Assembly: GCA_008360975.2 (NCBI GenBank)
Contig: CM039182.1
Span: 150,945,858-151,009,857, forward strand
Source: Lichenostomus cassidix
Taxonomy: Eukaryota; Chordata; Aves; Passeriformes; Meliphagidae
Direction of reading: 5' to 3'
DNA length: 64,000 bases
Made by a program: the position numbers and the translations under genes. Positions 36,771 through 46,660 of this stretch are shown here, piece by piece; within the stretch, counting starts at the first letter, position 1; every line of letters starts with the position of its first letter. The notes under the pieces are model-generated. The model was not told the origin of the DNA. It was given only the letters and a program-made list of their open reading frames with translations, and did not search any database.

Positions 36771-37400
36771 ATGGCCTGCTACGATGCCTGCCGCCCCTGC
36801 GGACCCACCCCGCTGGCCAACAGCTGCAATGAGCCCTGTGCCCTGCAATGCCAGGATTCCCGTGTTGTCATCAACCCTTCTCCTGTGCTGGTGACCCTGC
36901 CAGGACCCATCATGACCTCCTTCCCCCAGAGCACTGCTGTTGGATCCACCTCTGGGGCTGCCGTGGGCACTGAACTCAGTGTGCAGGGACAGCCCATCTC
37001 AGGTGGATTTGGTGGCTTTGGCTATGGCCTTGGCTATGGCCGTGGATTTGGCTATGATCTTGACTATGGCTATGGCCGTGGATTTGGCAATGGGCTGGAC
37101 TATGGCCGTGGATTTGGCTATGGGCTGGGCTATGGCCGTGAATTTGGCTATGGGCTGGACTATGGCCGTGGATTTGGCAATGGGCTGGACTATGGCCGTG
37201 AATTTGGCTATGGGCTGGACTATGGCCGTGGATTTGGCTATGGGCTTGGCTATGGCCGCAGATTTGGCAATGGGCTGGGCTATGGCCGTGGATTTGGCTA
37301 TGGCCTTGGCTATGGCCGTGGATTTGGCTATGGGCTGGGCTATGGCTATGGCCTGGGAGGCCTGGGCTGCTACGGCAGAAGGGGCTACTACACTTACTAA
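36771..37400 (+). CDS. Corneous beta-protein, gene 11 (largest tail expansion)
   Basis: 209 residues, about twice the usual beta-keratin length. The N-terminal domain is MACYDAC...[10 protein letters not shown], with Val34 (RVVINPSP). The tail has ten tandem ten-residue units of the form G-(Y/N)-G-L-(G/D)-Y-G-R-(G/E/R)-F, then [24 protein letters not shown]. The units are encoded by a 30-bp direct repeat spanning about 37020-37350. TATA is a variant with one extra A (CATAAAAAG, 36481-36489). The intron is 36560-36749, and AATAAA is at 37549-37554. It has a P2-type block and is convergent with gene 12. Confidence 0.94.
   Translation: MACYDACRPCGPTPLANSCNEPCALQCQDSRVVINPSPVLVTLPGPIMTSFPQSTAVGSTSGAAVGTELSVQGQPISGGFGGFGYGLGYGRGFGYDLDYGYGRGFGNGLDYGRGFGYGLGYGREFGYGLDYGRGFGNGLDYGREFGYGLDYGRGFGYGLGYGRRFGNGLGYGRGFGYGLGYGRGFGYGLGYGYGLGGLGCYGRRGYYTY
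37020..37350 (+). repeat. In-frame 30-bp coding minisatellite of gene 11
   Basis: About eleven tandem units of 30 bp (one of 36 bp), each beginning near TATGGCCGTG(G/A)ATTTGGC. Variants with GAATTT (Glu-Phe) and GGCAAT (Gly-Asn) alternate in a higher-order pattern, which suggests expansion by unequal exchange of pairs of units. Shorter versions are in genes 5, 7 and 9. Confidence 0.9.
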
Positions 37401-37554
37401 GGGATCCTTGTACCACCCTTGACACCACCAGCTTGGGCCTCTGGCAACAGCTCCTGCAAGAAAAGCCCACCAGCTGATGGTTGCCCTGCTTGCTCCTCAC
37501 ACTGGATCTCTTCCAATTCTTTCTTCTTAATTTTTATTCTTTTGCCTGAATAAA

Positions 37555-39463
37555 GTTTTCTTGCATCAAAGCCTGAGATGCTTCCTCTTCTTTTTGGATT
37601 CAAATGGTCTCACATACTCTCCAAGCACAGTGCCATACAAGCCCTTACAGTGGATGGAAAAGAGGCACAACACCTCTCGTAGCTGATATATCACCACTGT
37701 TAACTACCAAGACAGGTAGAGGAAGCAGGGGAGGAGGGCACACCTTCCACAGCATGGCACAAGCCCAGGACCTACTGCCTCAAAAGCCTTGACACATTAA
37801 TGTTCTCCTGTGTATGGCTCTGGCAAAGTCTCTCCATGCCAGCACACATTTAAGAAAATCTCTTCCAAAAAGGACTCTTGAACCCACCCAGCAATTAGGA
37901 GGAACGACACCAACCACTTGGGCAGGATTTCTGGAGTGGACGGGCTTCAACTTCTCTGCTCAAGCAAGAGCAGCATTTCCAGGACCATGGCCAGCTCAGT
38001 TTTCAATCTCCCAGCTCTGACACTCCACCAGCTTTTCCACTCTGCGACTATACTCATATTGAGAAATTCTTCCTTTTTTGGCACATGGAATTTCATCTCT
38101 TTCCTCTTGTAGCCTTCCCCCTTTTCTTTCATGTGTGTGCACTGCTGAGAACAACCAAATTCCCTTGACTTCATTCCCTGCCATCAGCGATTTGAGCACA
38201 CTTAGGACACAGCCCTAGCCATCCTTCTCTCCTGGCAGTACCACCTTTCTCAACCTCTCTCCTAGGAAAGGTTCTCCAGTCCTTGCAGTGTCTTGCTTTC
38301 CCTGAGCTGCTCGTGTTTCACTAAGCCCTTGTGCTTCTTTCCCTGGGCAGCCTAGAACTGCCCAAACCTGTCCACAAGGGACCCCACCAGTGCTTGAAAG
38401 AGAGGAAAGGCCACTTCTCCTGACTTCATGCCAAGAATTGTCTGGAATCTATCTGGAGCAGTAGTGATGCTTCTTCAATAAAGAAAAGGATTGGATTTTT
38501 GTTCTCTACCAGCACCACAGGGTCATGCCCAACAAAGCTGCTTTCAGGCCTCTCAGCCCCCAGCATGACCAGGGGCCCACAGCCATTGCTTCCCAGATGA
38601 AGAACATCACATTCACATTTCTTGAACTTCAGGAGATTCCTCAGTCTCCAGCTCCCTCTGAGTGGTGGCACAGCCACCCAGTGCCTCAGTCGCTCCATCA
38701 TTGGCAATCTCACTGAGGGGGAAACAGTCCTACTGCCCTCATTATTGTTCAGGATGTTGAACAGTGTTGCTCCTGTGGTTTTCACTCCTTACCAGGGAGT
38801 GGGAAGGAGCCACAAAGGCTTCACAAAATGGTCAAGTTCAACAGCAGCTAGAGTTTTCTCCTCATGCCCTGACTGAGTCATTTGGACAGAGCAGACATTG
38901 AGCTGAGCCAAGCACCATTTCCTCCAGGGAAATCCTCCAAGAGAAGTGGCCTCAGTCCTGTGCACTTCCCCCGATTCAAGACCCCAAAGGCCTTGGCTCA
39001 CCCCTCCCATGCTGCCACTCCCATTTGACCTCTGCTTCCTCTCACAGGTGACACCAACACCCATGGATTGGTAAAAAAGGTCTATGAAATCTACCACTAA
39101 AGGATCATATCGGTGAAACATTCATGTTGCAGAAGATCAAAATTTAAAATATCAAGTCTAACCACTCCTTCAGCTCTACGAAGGCCACCACTAACTCATG
39201 TTCCCAAGAGCAACATCTACAGGCATATTAAATCCCTGCAGGCATGATGACTCCACCACCAACCTGTGCAGTCTGTGCCAGAAATGAGAGCCCTGTCCAT
39301 GAAGGAAACTTCCATGACATCCAACCTAAACATCTCCTGAAGAAACTTGAACTCTAGATTCCTCCTCTCCTATGGTGCAGTGAAAGGAAAACTGGTTTCA
39401 CACCCCCTTCATTACCACCTCCATTCAATCAACAGACATTTGAGGTTAGGATGCATGAAAAAC
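37555..39463. other. Convergent spacer between genes 11 and 12
   Basis: Fourth copy of the module spacer, without the solo LTR: at 39100-39130 it shows the uninterrupted target site. No gene was seen. Confidence 0.5.
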
Positions 39464-39903
39464 TTTATTGAGACAAAATATTGAAAAAGCAGAAGCCAGC
39501 AGAAGGGAACAAGTCTGAGGTGCAATGACGGTGACCATTTGCCAAGGTCCTTTGCTAGCAAGCTGTTTGCCAGAGAATCAATGCTTTCATGACCCACAGT
39601 GGAAGGGGCTCACTAGAGGTGCCCAATGGTCTCTGGACTGGGAGAAGGGACTTGTCCAGAGAGGAGTGGACAGAGCCAAAGGGGTGATGCAGAGCAGGGA
39701 ACAGGAGAAGAGCAGGAGGCAGATGGGCCATGTTTGCAGGCAGCCCGGTCTGACCCCTTGGCTGTTGCCTTGCTTGGGGCCCTGAGAGCAGGAGCTGGAA
39801 GCACTGAGCTTGTTTGAGAACCTTGGCCCAGAGAGGTGTCCCCTGTGCCTGGGGTGTGTTCTGAGGAGCAGGTGGTTGGTGTCAGAAATGGTGCTGATGG
39901 CCC

Positions 39904-40260
39904 TTAGAAGTTGTAGTAGCCCCTCCTGCCATAGCAGCCCAGGCCTCCCAGCCCATAGCCATAGCCCAGCCCATTGCCAAATCCACGGCCATAGCCAAAG
40001 CCGCCATAGCCAAATCCACCAAACCCACCAGAGATGGGCTGTCCCTGCACACTGAGTTCAGTGCCCACGGCAGCCCCAGAGGTGGATCCAACAGCAGTGT
40101 TCTGGGGGAAGGAGGTCATGATGGGTCCAGGAAAGGTCACCAGGACGGGAGAAGGGTCGATGACAACACGGGAATCCTGGCATTGCAGGGCACAGGGCTC
40201 ATTGCAGCTGTTGGCCAGCGGGGTGGGTCCGCAGGGGCGGCAGGCATCGTAGCAGGCCAT
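39904..40260 (-). CDS. Corneous beta-protein, gene 12
   Basis: 118 residues. [17 protein letters not shown], and a core [21 protein letters not shown] with Asp35 and Phe43, a version shared with genes 13, 14 and 15. The tail is [42 protein letters not shown] is at 40539-40546, the intron is 40281-40471, and AATAAA is at 39464-39469. Its upstream block is P2-type (40675-40740), whereas the other minus-strand genes from 4 onward have P1; this follows from the flipped spacer. Confidence 0.92.
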   Translation of the reverse strand: MACYDACRPCGPTPLANSCNEPCALQCQDSRVVIDPSPVLVTFPGPIMTSFPQNTAVGSTSGAAVGTELSVQGQPISGGFGGFGYGGFGYGRGFGNGLGYGYGLGGLGCYGRRGYYNF

Positions 40261-40546
40261 GGGTGTGGTGTGGAGGGTCCCTGGAAGAGAGGGGGGTTAG
40301 GCAGGGCAGGGTGGTGGGGCTGGGAGGGGTGGTGATGCAGGATGGCGAGGGAGTGTGGAGGCTTTTGTGGGTCTGTGGGGAGGCATGAGGGCTGCAGAGA
40401 CTGGGGCTGGGAGTGCTGGAAGAGAGGGGTCAGGGGTGCAGGAGCAGGAGGTTCAGGGTCTTGAGACTCACCTGGTTGTTGTCAGGAGTAGAAGGAGAAG
40501 GCTTGAGAAGTGTGTGAGGGAGAGAGGCACTGGGCTGGCTTTTATG

Positions 40547-42672
40547 CTTGTTCTGGAGGGCGGGACAGCCTACTTGCATGGCCTTGGGGCATTTCGGAGG
40601 CAGCAGGTCTTGCTTTTCTGCGCCCAGTGCATCATAGAACTCTCTAATTCCATGTCCTGTCCTTGAGGCCATGTCCCTCTGAACTTCCAGTACACCTTAA
40701 TTGCTATAATGTTTGACCATTATCTTGTTGCTGATTGTGCTTTTCAGGACACGTAGAAGATGCAATAACAGCTTGGGACATCTGGGCAATCATCACTGAG
40801 GTTATGCCATTAGATATTGACAACATATCCCATTTGCATTCTTGCCTCTTCCTGAAAGAACTCCCAGCTCTCTCAGCTTCACCTCATATTAAGGATCCTC
40901 CATACCCCATCACTGTCATGGACTCCCTGCACTGCTCTTGCTCAACAAAGTCCATGTCCTTGTTGCCCTGTGCAGCCCCACCAGTGGTGGGGAACAGGAT
41001 GTTCAGCTCCCTCAACCTGCTTGTATTTCTTCTCCTAAACCTCTCCTAGTAACTGCTGATGGTTTTTATCACAAAGGATACATGGCCAGCTCACGATCTC
41101 TGTATGCTTGACCAGGACCACAAGGTCCTTCTGTACTTTAATGCTTTGGTTGCCATGTGCAGGACAAACGGTGCCATGTGCCTGGATTTCTGTCAGGGCT
41201 TTAACACAGTCCCACAGGACATCCTTCTCCCTGAATTGCACATACATGGATTTGAAGAGTTGACTAATGAATGGATGAGGAATTGTTCTGTCTTGCTGCC
41301 CTTATCCTTCAGCAGTTTCTTTGCCCTGTGTCAGTCACAGCCCAGCACTGGGACCCCACAGTGTGACTGTGGTGGGTCCAGATGAGACAGACAATACAGG
41401 CAAACCAACACAAGACTTAGGAGAGCATGGGAGGCCTCCCTAAACCAATGGATTGCTTTCCCATCTCCAATGGGAAAGGTCTGCTATATAAACACACCTG
41501 GAGAGATGGCAATATGGTGGGAAGGGAGGGAATGTGATGGAAGGAGCAGTCCCTCCCGAGCTGAGCTCCTGCAAAGCCAGAGCAACCTGACAGAGCTGGA
41601 ATAATTTGGGGCACATCTTCACAATGCACCCAGAAATCACAGCACCACTCCAAACCAAGAGTGACCTGGGGTGACCTCACTGATGACACCCAACCTCTCC
41701 AAAGCTTTGGTCGTGTCTTCTGCATGCCCTGACAAGGCCATTAACACCAGCCTTTCGTCTCTAATACTTGAATTTAAATATTGCCATCAAAGTCAGATGG
41801 ACAAGGCCTCAAGGAAAAAATGTGGAATCACAGAATTCCACAATGGATCACCAGCACCATGACATAGGAGGGAAGAGGAGCTTACTGACCATGCATTACT
41901 ACCAATTATTAGCTTCTGCGACCAGGAACAAAATATTAAGACTGAGAGGTTGCAAAATAGGAAACCCTGTGGTTTGAATGTGGTACAAGAGAATTCGCGT
42001 CAAAGACCAGCCTCGGCAAACACGAGTATGTTCTTCATTGGATTTATTAATGAAGTCAAGGAATAACCTTTAAATGACAGTGTATGATGTTGTGTAAATT
42101 TGAGAAATCCTAATGAACAATAACACTGGAAGAAGTTCAGTCTGAACAGCCTCTCCTTTTCCAGATCCTCTCACTTGGTCCCATTCAAGACAAAAGGCCA
42201 TGAGCTCTCGTTTGTCCATCAGGAAGCACTCCCAGGAATCAGGACATTGCCAAGAGATTGCTGATTGGCATCAGGAACTCCCTTGACACTCCTGGGTGCA
42301 ACACAATGACTGATTGACAACCTGTGGCACGGAACAGAGTCCCAGTCCTCACATGGAACCAAAAAACTAAAGCACACAAGTGACATGAAATGACAAAACT
42401 GATGACATTGTACCTCTCCTGGACTCTGATTGTTTATTCAGCCCTCCCAGACACACATCAAACAATCAAATTCCCCTAAATACCTACTCCTAATTAAAAG
42501 TTGCTGTCAAGGTCAAAGGGATATGGAATCAAAGGAAGGATATGGAATTGCAGAATTGAATGAATGAAAACACTCCCCACATCATGACTCACCAGGCTGG
42601 CCAAGCAAGTGCTGCTGCCTCCTAAATGCCCCAAGGCCATGAAACAAAGCTGTCCTGCCCCTGCAGGACAAG
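40547..42672. promoter_or_regulatory. Head-to-head spacer of genes 12 and 13 (flipped orientation)
   Basis: P2 beside gene 12 and P1 beside gene 13 (42425-42520), with the TTTCCC-N9-GGGAAA element at 41457-41477 in reverse. By eye the block 40640-42600 is the reverse complement of 55960-57960, including the CR1 piece, while the 3' flanks of the genes on either side are not inverted. Confidence 0.6.
41040..41390 (+). repeat. CR1-like fragment, sense
   Basis: The frame 41059-41385 carries CLDFCQGFNTVPQDILLPE, a decayed CR1 reverse-transcriptase motif. The matching antisense copy is at 57200-57560, in the inverted spacer. Confidence 0.6.
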
Positions 42673-42963
42673 CATAAAAGCCAGCCCAGTGCCTCTCTCC
42701 CTCACACACTTCTCCTCAAACCATCTCCTCCTGCTCCTGCTGACAACAACCAGGTGAGTCCCAAGCCCCTTACTCTCCTGCTCCTGCACCCCTGACCCCT
42801 TTCTTCCTGCACTCCCAGCCCCAGCCTCAGCAGCCCTCATGCCTTCCTACAGACCCACAACAGCCTCCACACTCCCTCGTCCTCATGCATCCCCACCCCT
42901 CCCAACTCCACGCCCTGCCCTGCCTCACCCCCCTCTCTTCCAGGGACCCTCCACACCACACCC

Positions 42964-43326
42964 ATGGCCTGCTACGACCTCTGCCGCCCCTGTGGACCCA
43001 CCCCGCTGGCCAACAGCTGCAACGAGCCCTGTGCCCTGCAATGCCAGGATTCCCGTGTTGTCATCGATCCTTCCCCAGTGCTGGTGACCTTTCCTGGACC
43101 CATCATGACCTCCTTCCCCCAGAACACTGCTGTTGGATCCACCTCTGGGGCTGCCGTGGGCACTGAACTCAGTGTGCAGGGACAGCCCATCTCTGGTGGA
43201 TTTGGTGGCTTTGGTGGCTTTGGCTACAGTGGATTTGGCTACAGCAGCTTTGGCCATGGCCGTGGATTTGGCTATGGGCTGGGAGGCCTGGGCTACTATG
43301 GCAGAAGGGGTGGCTACAACTGCTAA
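42964..43326 (+). CDS. Corneous beta-protein, gene 13
   Basis: 120 residues. The core has Asp35 and VTFPGP. The tail is the most divergent of the set: [43 protein letters not shown]. Ser and His replace Gly/Tyr, and the GLGCYG cysteine is a Tyr, but a terminal Cys is present. TATA is at 42673-42680, the intron is 42754-42943, and AATAAA is at 43473-43478. It has a P1-type block. Its convergent partner is gene 14, now 12 kb away because of the inserted provirus. Confidence 0.93.
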   Translation: MACYDLCRPCGPTPLANSCNEPCALQCQDSRVVIDPSPVLVTFPGPIMTSFPQNTAVGSTSGAAVGTELSVQGQPISGGFGGFGGFGYSGFGYSSFGHGRGFGYGLGGLGYYGRRGGYNC

Positions 43327-43478
43327 GGACCCTCAGCACCGCTCCTGAAACCAACCACCAGCTTCGGGACTTTGGCAACAGCTTCTGAAAGCAAAGCTCC
43401 TCAGCTGCTAGTCACCCTACTTGCACCTCACAACAGATTAATTAAACTTCGTTGTTTTCATTCTTTTGCCTCAATAAA

Positions 43479-44656
43479 CATTTCCTTCACCAAAACTTAC
43501 ACACCTCCTTATTTTTTTGTTTTCCAATGATCTCTCATCCTCACCCAGCACATTCCACAGCTCAACAGGCCATTTGGGTACATGGAAGAGGATAACAACA
43601 CTTTTCCTCACATATATGTCCAATCAACTAATAAGGAGTCTGGCACACAAAGCTGGGGAGGGGACACCTTGCAGAATATGTCACACACCTGTGAATTGCT
43701 ACACCAACAGCTTGGACACAACAATTCTTTCTTGGGTACAAAACTGGAAAGTCACTTCATGGCAGCCCACATGGAAAAAAAATCTCTTCCCTGCAGGACT
43801 CTTGAACCCTCTCAGCAAAAAAGTGGATGAGCAAAATCATCCACTCAGGCAAGAGCTCTGGAGTGGAAGTGCTTCATCTTCCATGCTCAGACAAGACCAA
43901 CGGGTGCAGGATTTCCGGGACCATGGTCAGCTCAGTTTTCAATCTCCCAGCACAGAGTCCACCAGCTTTTCCACTCTGCGACCATTCTCACACTGAAAAA
44001 TCCTCCCTTTCTTTGCACATGGAATTCCATCTGTTTCCTCTAGTAACCTTCCTCCTTTAACTTTCATGTGCACTGCTGAGAACAGCCGACCTTCCTTGAC
44101 TTCATTCCCTGTCACCTGCGAATTGAGCACACTCACAACACAGCCCAGTCTGTCCTCGTCTTCTGACAGTCCCACCTGTCTCAACCTCTCTCCTAGGAAA
44201 GATTCTTCAGTCTTTTCAGTGTCATGCTTGCCCTGTGCTGGTCTTGTTTCACTAAGCCCTTGTGCTTCTTCCCTCGGCAGCCCAGACCTGCCAAAACCTC
44301 CCCACATGGGACCCCACCAGTCCTTGAAAGCCACCTCTCCTGATTTCATGACAAGAATTGTCTGAAATCTATCTTGGACACTGATGATGCTTTTTCTAGG
44401 AAGGAAAAGATTGATACTTTGTTCTCCACCAGCACAACAGGGTCATGCCAACAAAGCCGCTTTCCAGCATCTCAGCTCCCAGCATGACCAGGGGCCCACA
44501 GCCATTGCTGCCCAGATGAAGAACTTCACATTTACCTTTCTTGAATTTCAGGAGATTTCTTTAACCCTCAGTCTCCAGCTCCCTCTGACTGGTGGCACAG
44601 CCATTCAGTGCCTCAGCATTCCATCACCTGCCAACTCTCTGAGGGGGAAACAGTCC
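43479..44656. other. Gene 13 3' flank up to the provirus
   Basis: Module-type convergent spacer, alike by eye to 58860-59500 for its first part and to 16900-17440 for its second. It is cut at 44656 by the provirus. It continues at 53935. No gene was seen. Confidence 0.45.
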
Positions 44657-45143
44657 TGTTGCCCGAACCGAGGAAACACAAAACAACCGAAGTTATTTTA
44701 TGCGGTGCTTTATTGAGGGCCCTGGGGACCTGAGGACTAATGTCCAAAGTCAGAGCCCCAAACCTGCTACAAATCACTGAGTATATATATGTTTTCTTTC
44801 CAAATTGCTTCATCTTAACGAATTTGATTTCTAGACACATCAACCTGATTTATGATTACATTGTGACTTTGTTTTTCGTTAACTGAACATTCTTTATCAT
44901 CATTAATCTACTACACCCTATTAGATAAGTCACACACTCCACTTAGCAGATTACTTAAATAAACAAACTGTTCTATAGCTACATTCCTTAGACAAGTCTT
45001 TCTCCCCTCATCAGTATGCTCTATTGATCCTTTTGATCGCTACTGGCAACTTCGCTACACAACAGTGTTTACACTCAGGCCTACTGATCCCTCCAAGCCT
45101 TAGCATGACTACTACTAAAGTTTTTATTCATAGTTTTGCAACA
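44657..45143 (-). repeat. 3' LTR of the Ig-env ERV
   Basis: 487 bp with perfect 6-bp inverted ends TGTTGC...GCAACA. On the minus strand TATATATA lies near plus 44782-44791 and AATAAA at plus 44709-44714, followed by a short U5. It has two substitutions relative to the 5' copy. Confidence 0.95.
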
Positions 45144-45146
45144 AGT

Positions 45147-45156
45147 CCCCCCTTTT
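45147..45156 (-). promoter_or_regulatory. Polypurine tract
   Basis: Minus strand AAAAGGGGGG three bases before the 3' LTR. This is the usual primer site for plus-strand DNA synthesis in retroviruses. Confidence 0.85.
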
Positions 45157-45196
45157 GAGCATTCTTCAATTTCCAAGTTGCAAGGATGCTCAAATC

Positions 45197-46660
45197 TCAA
45201 AGTCTTTCTTCTCTATTTGCTGGAGGAGGTGTGGAAGACGTTGCATTCCTGGTCATTGCATTGATCAGCCTTCGGGTATGTAGGCGCTCCCTTCCAATGG
45301 TTCCTAAAATACATTTATAAACTCCAAAAATAATTAGAATCAAAATCAAAAACATTATCGCATACTGAATCACCGATGATATCCATCCAGACACCTGGAG
45401 TCCTAAAGAGCTAAACACTTCTCCAATCCAATTATGTTCTGCTTCCCTTTCGAGATCTTTTGTTTTGTCTTCTATTTGTTCTAATTGTGAAATGTCCTTT
45501 TCCACATCAATAGTTACATTTGGGATATGGATGCAACAATGATCAATTCTCTGGCTCAAATATCCACACACTCCATGTTCCTTCAGTAAGAGCATGTCAA
45601 GAGCCATTCTATTTTGTAATGTCATTCTTGTGGTAGCCTGTAACTGAATATTGAAATCTTTAAATCCTTTCTTAGTGGCTGCTGCCAATCTTTCAGTCTG
45701 CCCCATTAGTTTGTAGAGCATATCCTTGTTCCGATATGAAGCTACAGGTGCAAACAAGGATTCCAAAGCCCACCCGAATTTAACTCCACTGGTTGGCTCA
45801 TGCCATTCGTTTTCATCATCCAAGTCTCGTTTAGTCCTAGCTGATTGTCGAGTCAAATTAGACTGTTTCCAAAACGGACATAAGGTCGGAATTCCTAAAG
45901 TAATTTGTGTGACAGGCCCATCTATTGGCATATGGGTGGTCCATTTTCCATGCCCCATAACCCAAACTAGGTTTCCTGGACTTCTGATAGTAGTAGATTT
46001 ACAACTGATGTTTCTCTTCCCATTTTTATCTCCTTGAATTTGGTCTGTAATTGTGTGGTTGTATCCTCGACATTCACATCCCCATTTTAGCAAGACTCTT
46101 ACTGGTACGAGCCCTATTTTATCTTGTGGTGTGTCACATGTGATTACTTGGGTACAATTCCAAATGTCTTTTTGGTCCCTCTTCTCCCGTCTGGTAGTCT
46201 GGAGGTTCATTACCTCAGTGTAAGTCTGGTTTTTACTTCCTGTCCATTGTATGCACCAATTAACTTGTCCTAAGTAGCTATATGTTTCTAAAAGGCTTGG
46301 TCCCCAAATTGTTCCCCATTCGTCTTCTAAAGACTGGGTCTGGGTAACATTTTGACAGACTTCTTCCTCTCTAATCTTTTGTTCCTTGAGAGTCACTTTG
46401 TTACACGGTTCTGAAACAGGCCCTGAAACAACACACTTATTACCTCTTGATGTTGTCAGCCATGCATAATATCCTGGCATCTGCCTGCATTGGTGTTCAG
46501 TAACCCTCCGGACCAACATACAACCCTCTTTCCAGTCATAGTACTCATTAGGAACCAATCTACAGCTCCAAGTTACATTTACATATGCCTCAGGCAAATC
46601 AGTGACGGGAACTATTCCCCATGGAATTGGTTCTCCGCTGCTCGAGGCAGAGGTAAACAA
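45197..46660 (-). CDS. Env, C-terminal part: SU remainder and TM
   Basis: An open frame of 487 codons with no ATG at its start (first codon is TTG). It continues the env gene after a frameshift in the 46612-46660 overlap. Residues 1-270 are a Cys- and N-glycosylation-rich surface domain. A furin-type site ARTKR ends at 278. The TM part has a GWALESLFAPVASY region, a heptad-rich stretch, an immunosuppressive-domain-like segment at 348-368, a cysteine loop C365...C375-C376, a second helical region (about 384-410) and a membrane anchor at about 431-449, then a 38-residue tail. This is a gammaretrovirus-type TM except for loop length: nine residues lie between the first Cys and the Cys pair. No SU CXXC motif was seen in this part. 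Confidence 0.85.
   Translation of the reverse strand: MFTSASSSGEPIPWGIVPVTDLPEAYVNVTWSCRLVPNEYYDWKEGCMLVRRVTEHQCRQMPGYYAWLTTSRGNKCVVSGPVSEPCNKVTLKEQKIREEEVCQNVTQTQSLEDEWGTIWGPSLLETYSYLGQVNWCIQWTGSKNQTYTEVMNLQTTRREKRDQKDIWNCTQVITCDTPQDKIGLVPVRVLLKWGCECRGYNHTITDQIQGDKNGKRNISCKSTTIRSPGNLVWVMGHGKWTTHMPIDGPVTQITLGIPTLCPFWKQSNLTRQSARTKRDLDDENEWHEPTSGVKFGWALESLFAPVASYRNKDMLYKLMGQTERLAAATKKGFKDFNIQLQATTRMTLQNRMALDMLLLKEHGVCGYLSQRIDHCCIHIPNVTIDVEKDISQLEQIEDKTKDLEREAEHNWIGEVFSSLGLQVSGWISSVIQYAIMFLILILIIFGVYKCILGTIGRERLHTRRLINAMTRNATSSTPPPANREERL

Noticed and set aside
37020..37350. Regular 30-bp repeats as a possible CRISPR array
   Set aside because: The repeats are contiguous, without spacers, in frame within a keratin gene of a vertebrate.
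36940..37422. Long alternative frame over the gene 11 tail (repeated Ala-Met-Ala-Val-Asp-Leu) and an antisense His-rich frame
   Set aside because: A 30-bp repeat free of stops in one frame tends to be open in all frames; these follow the repeat and not a gene.
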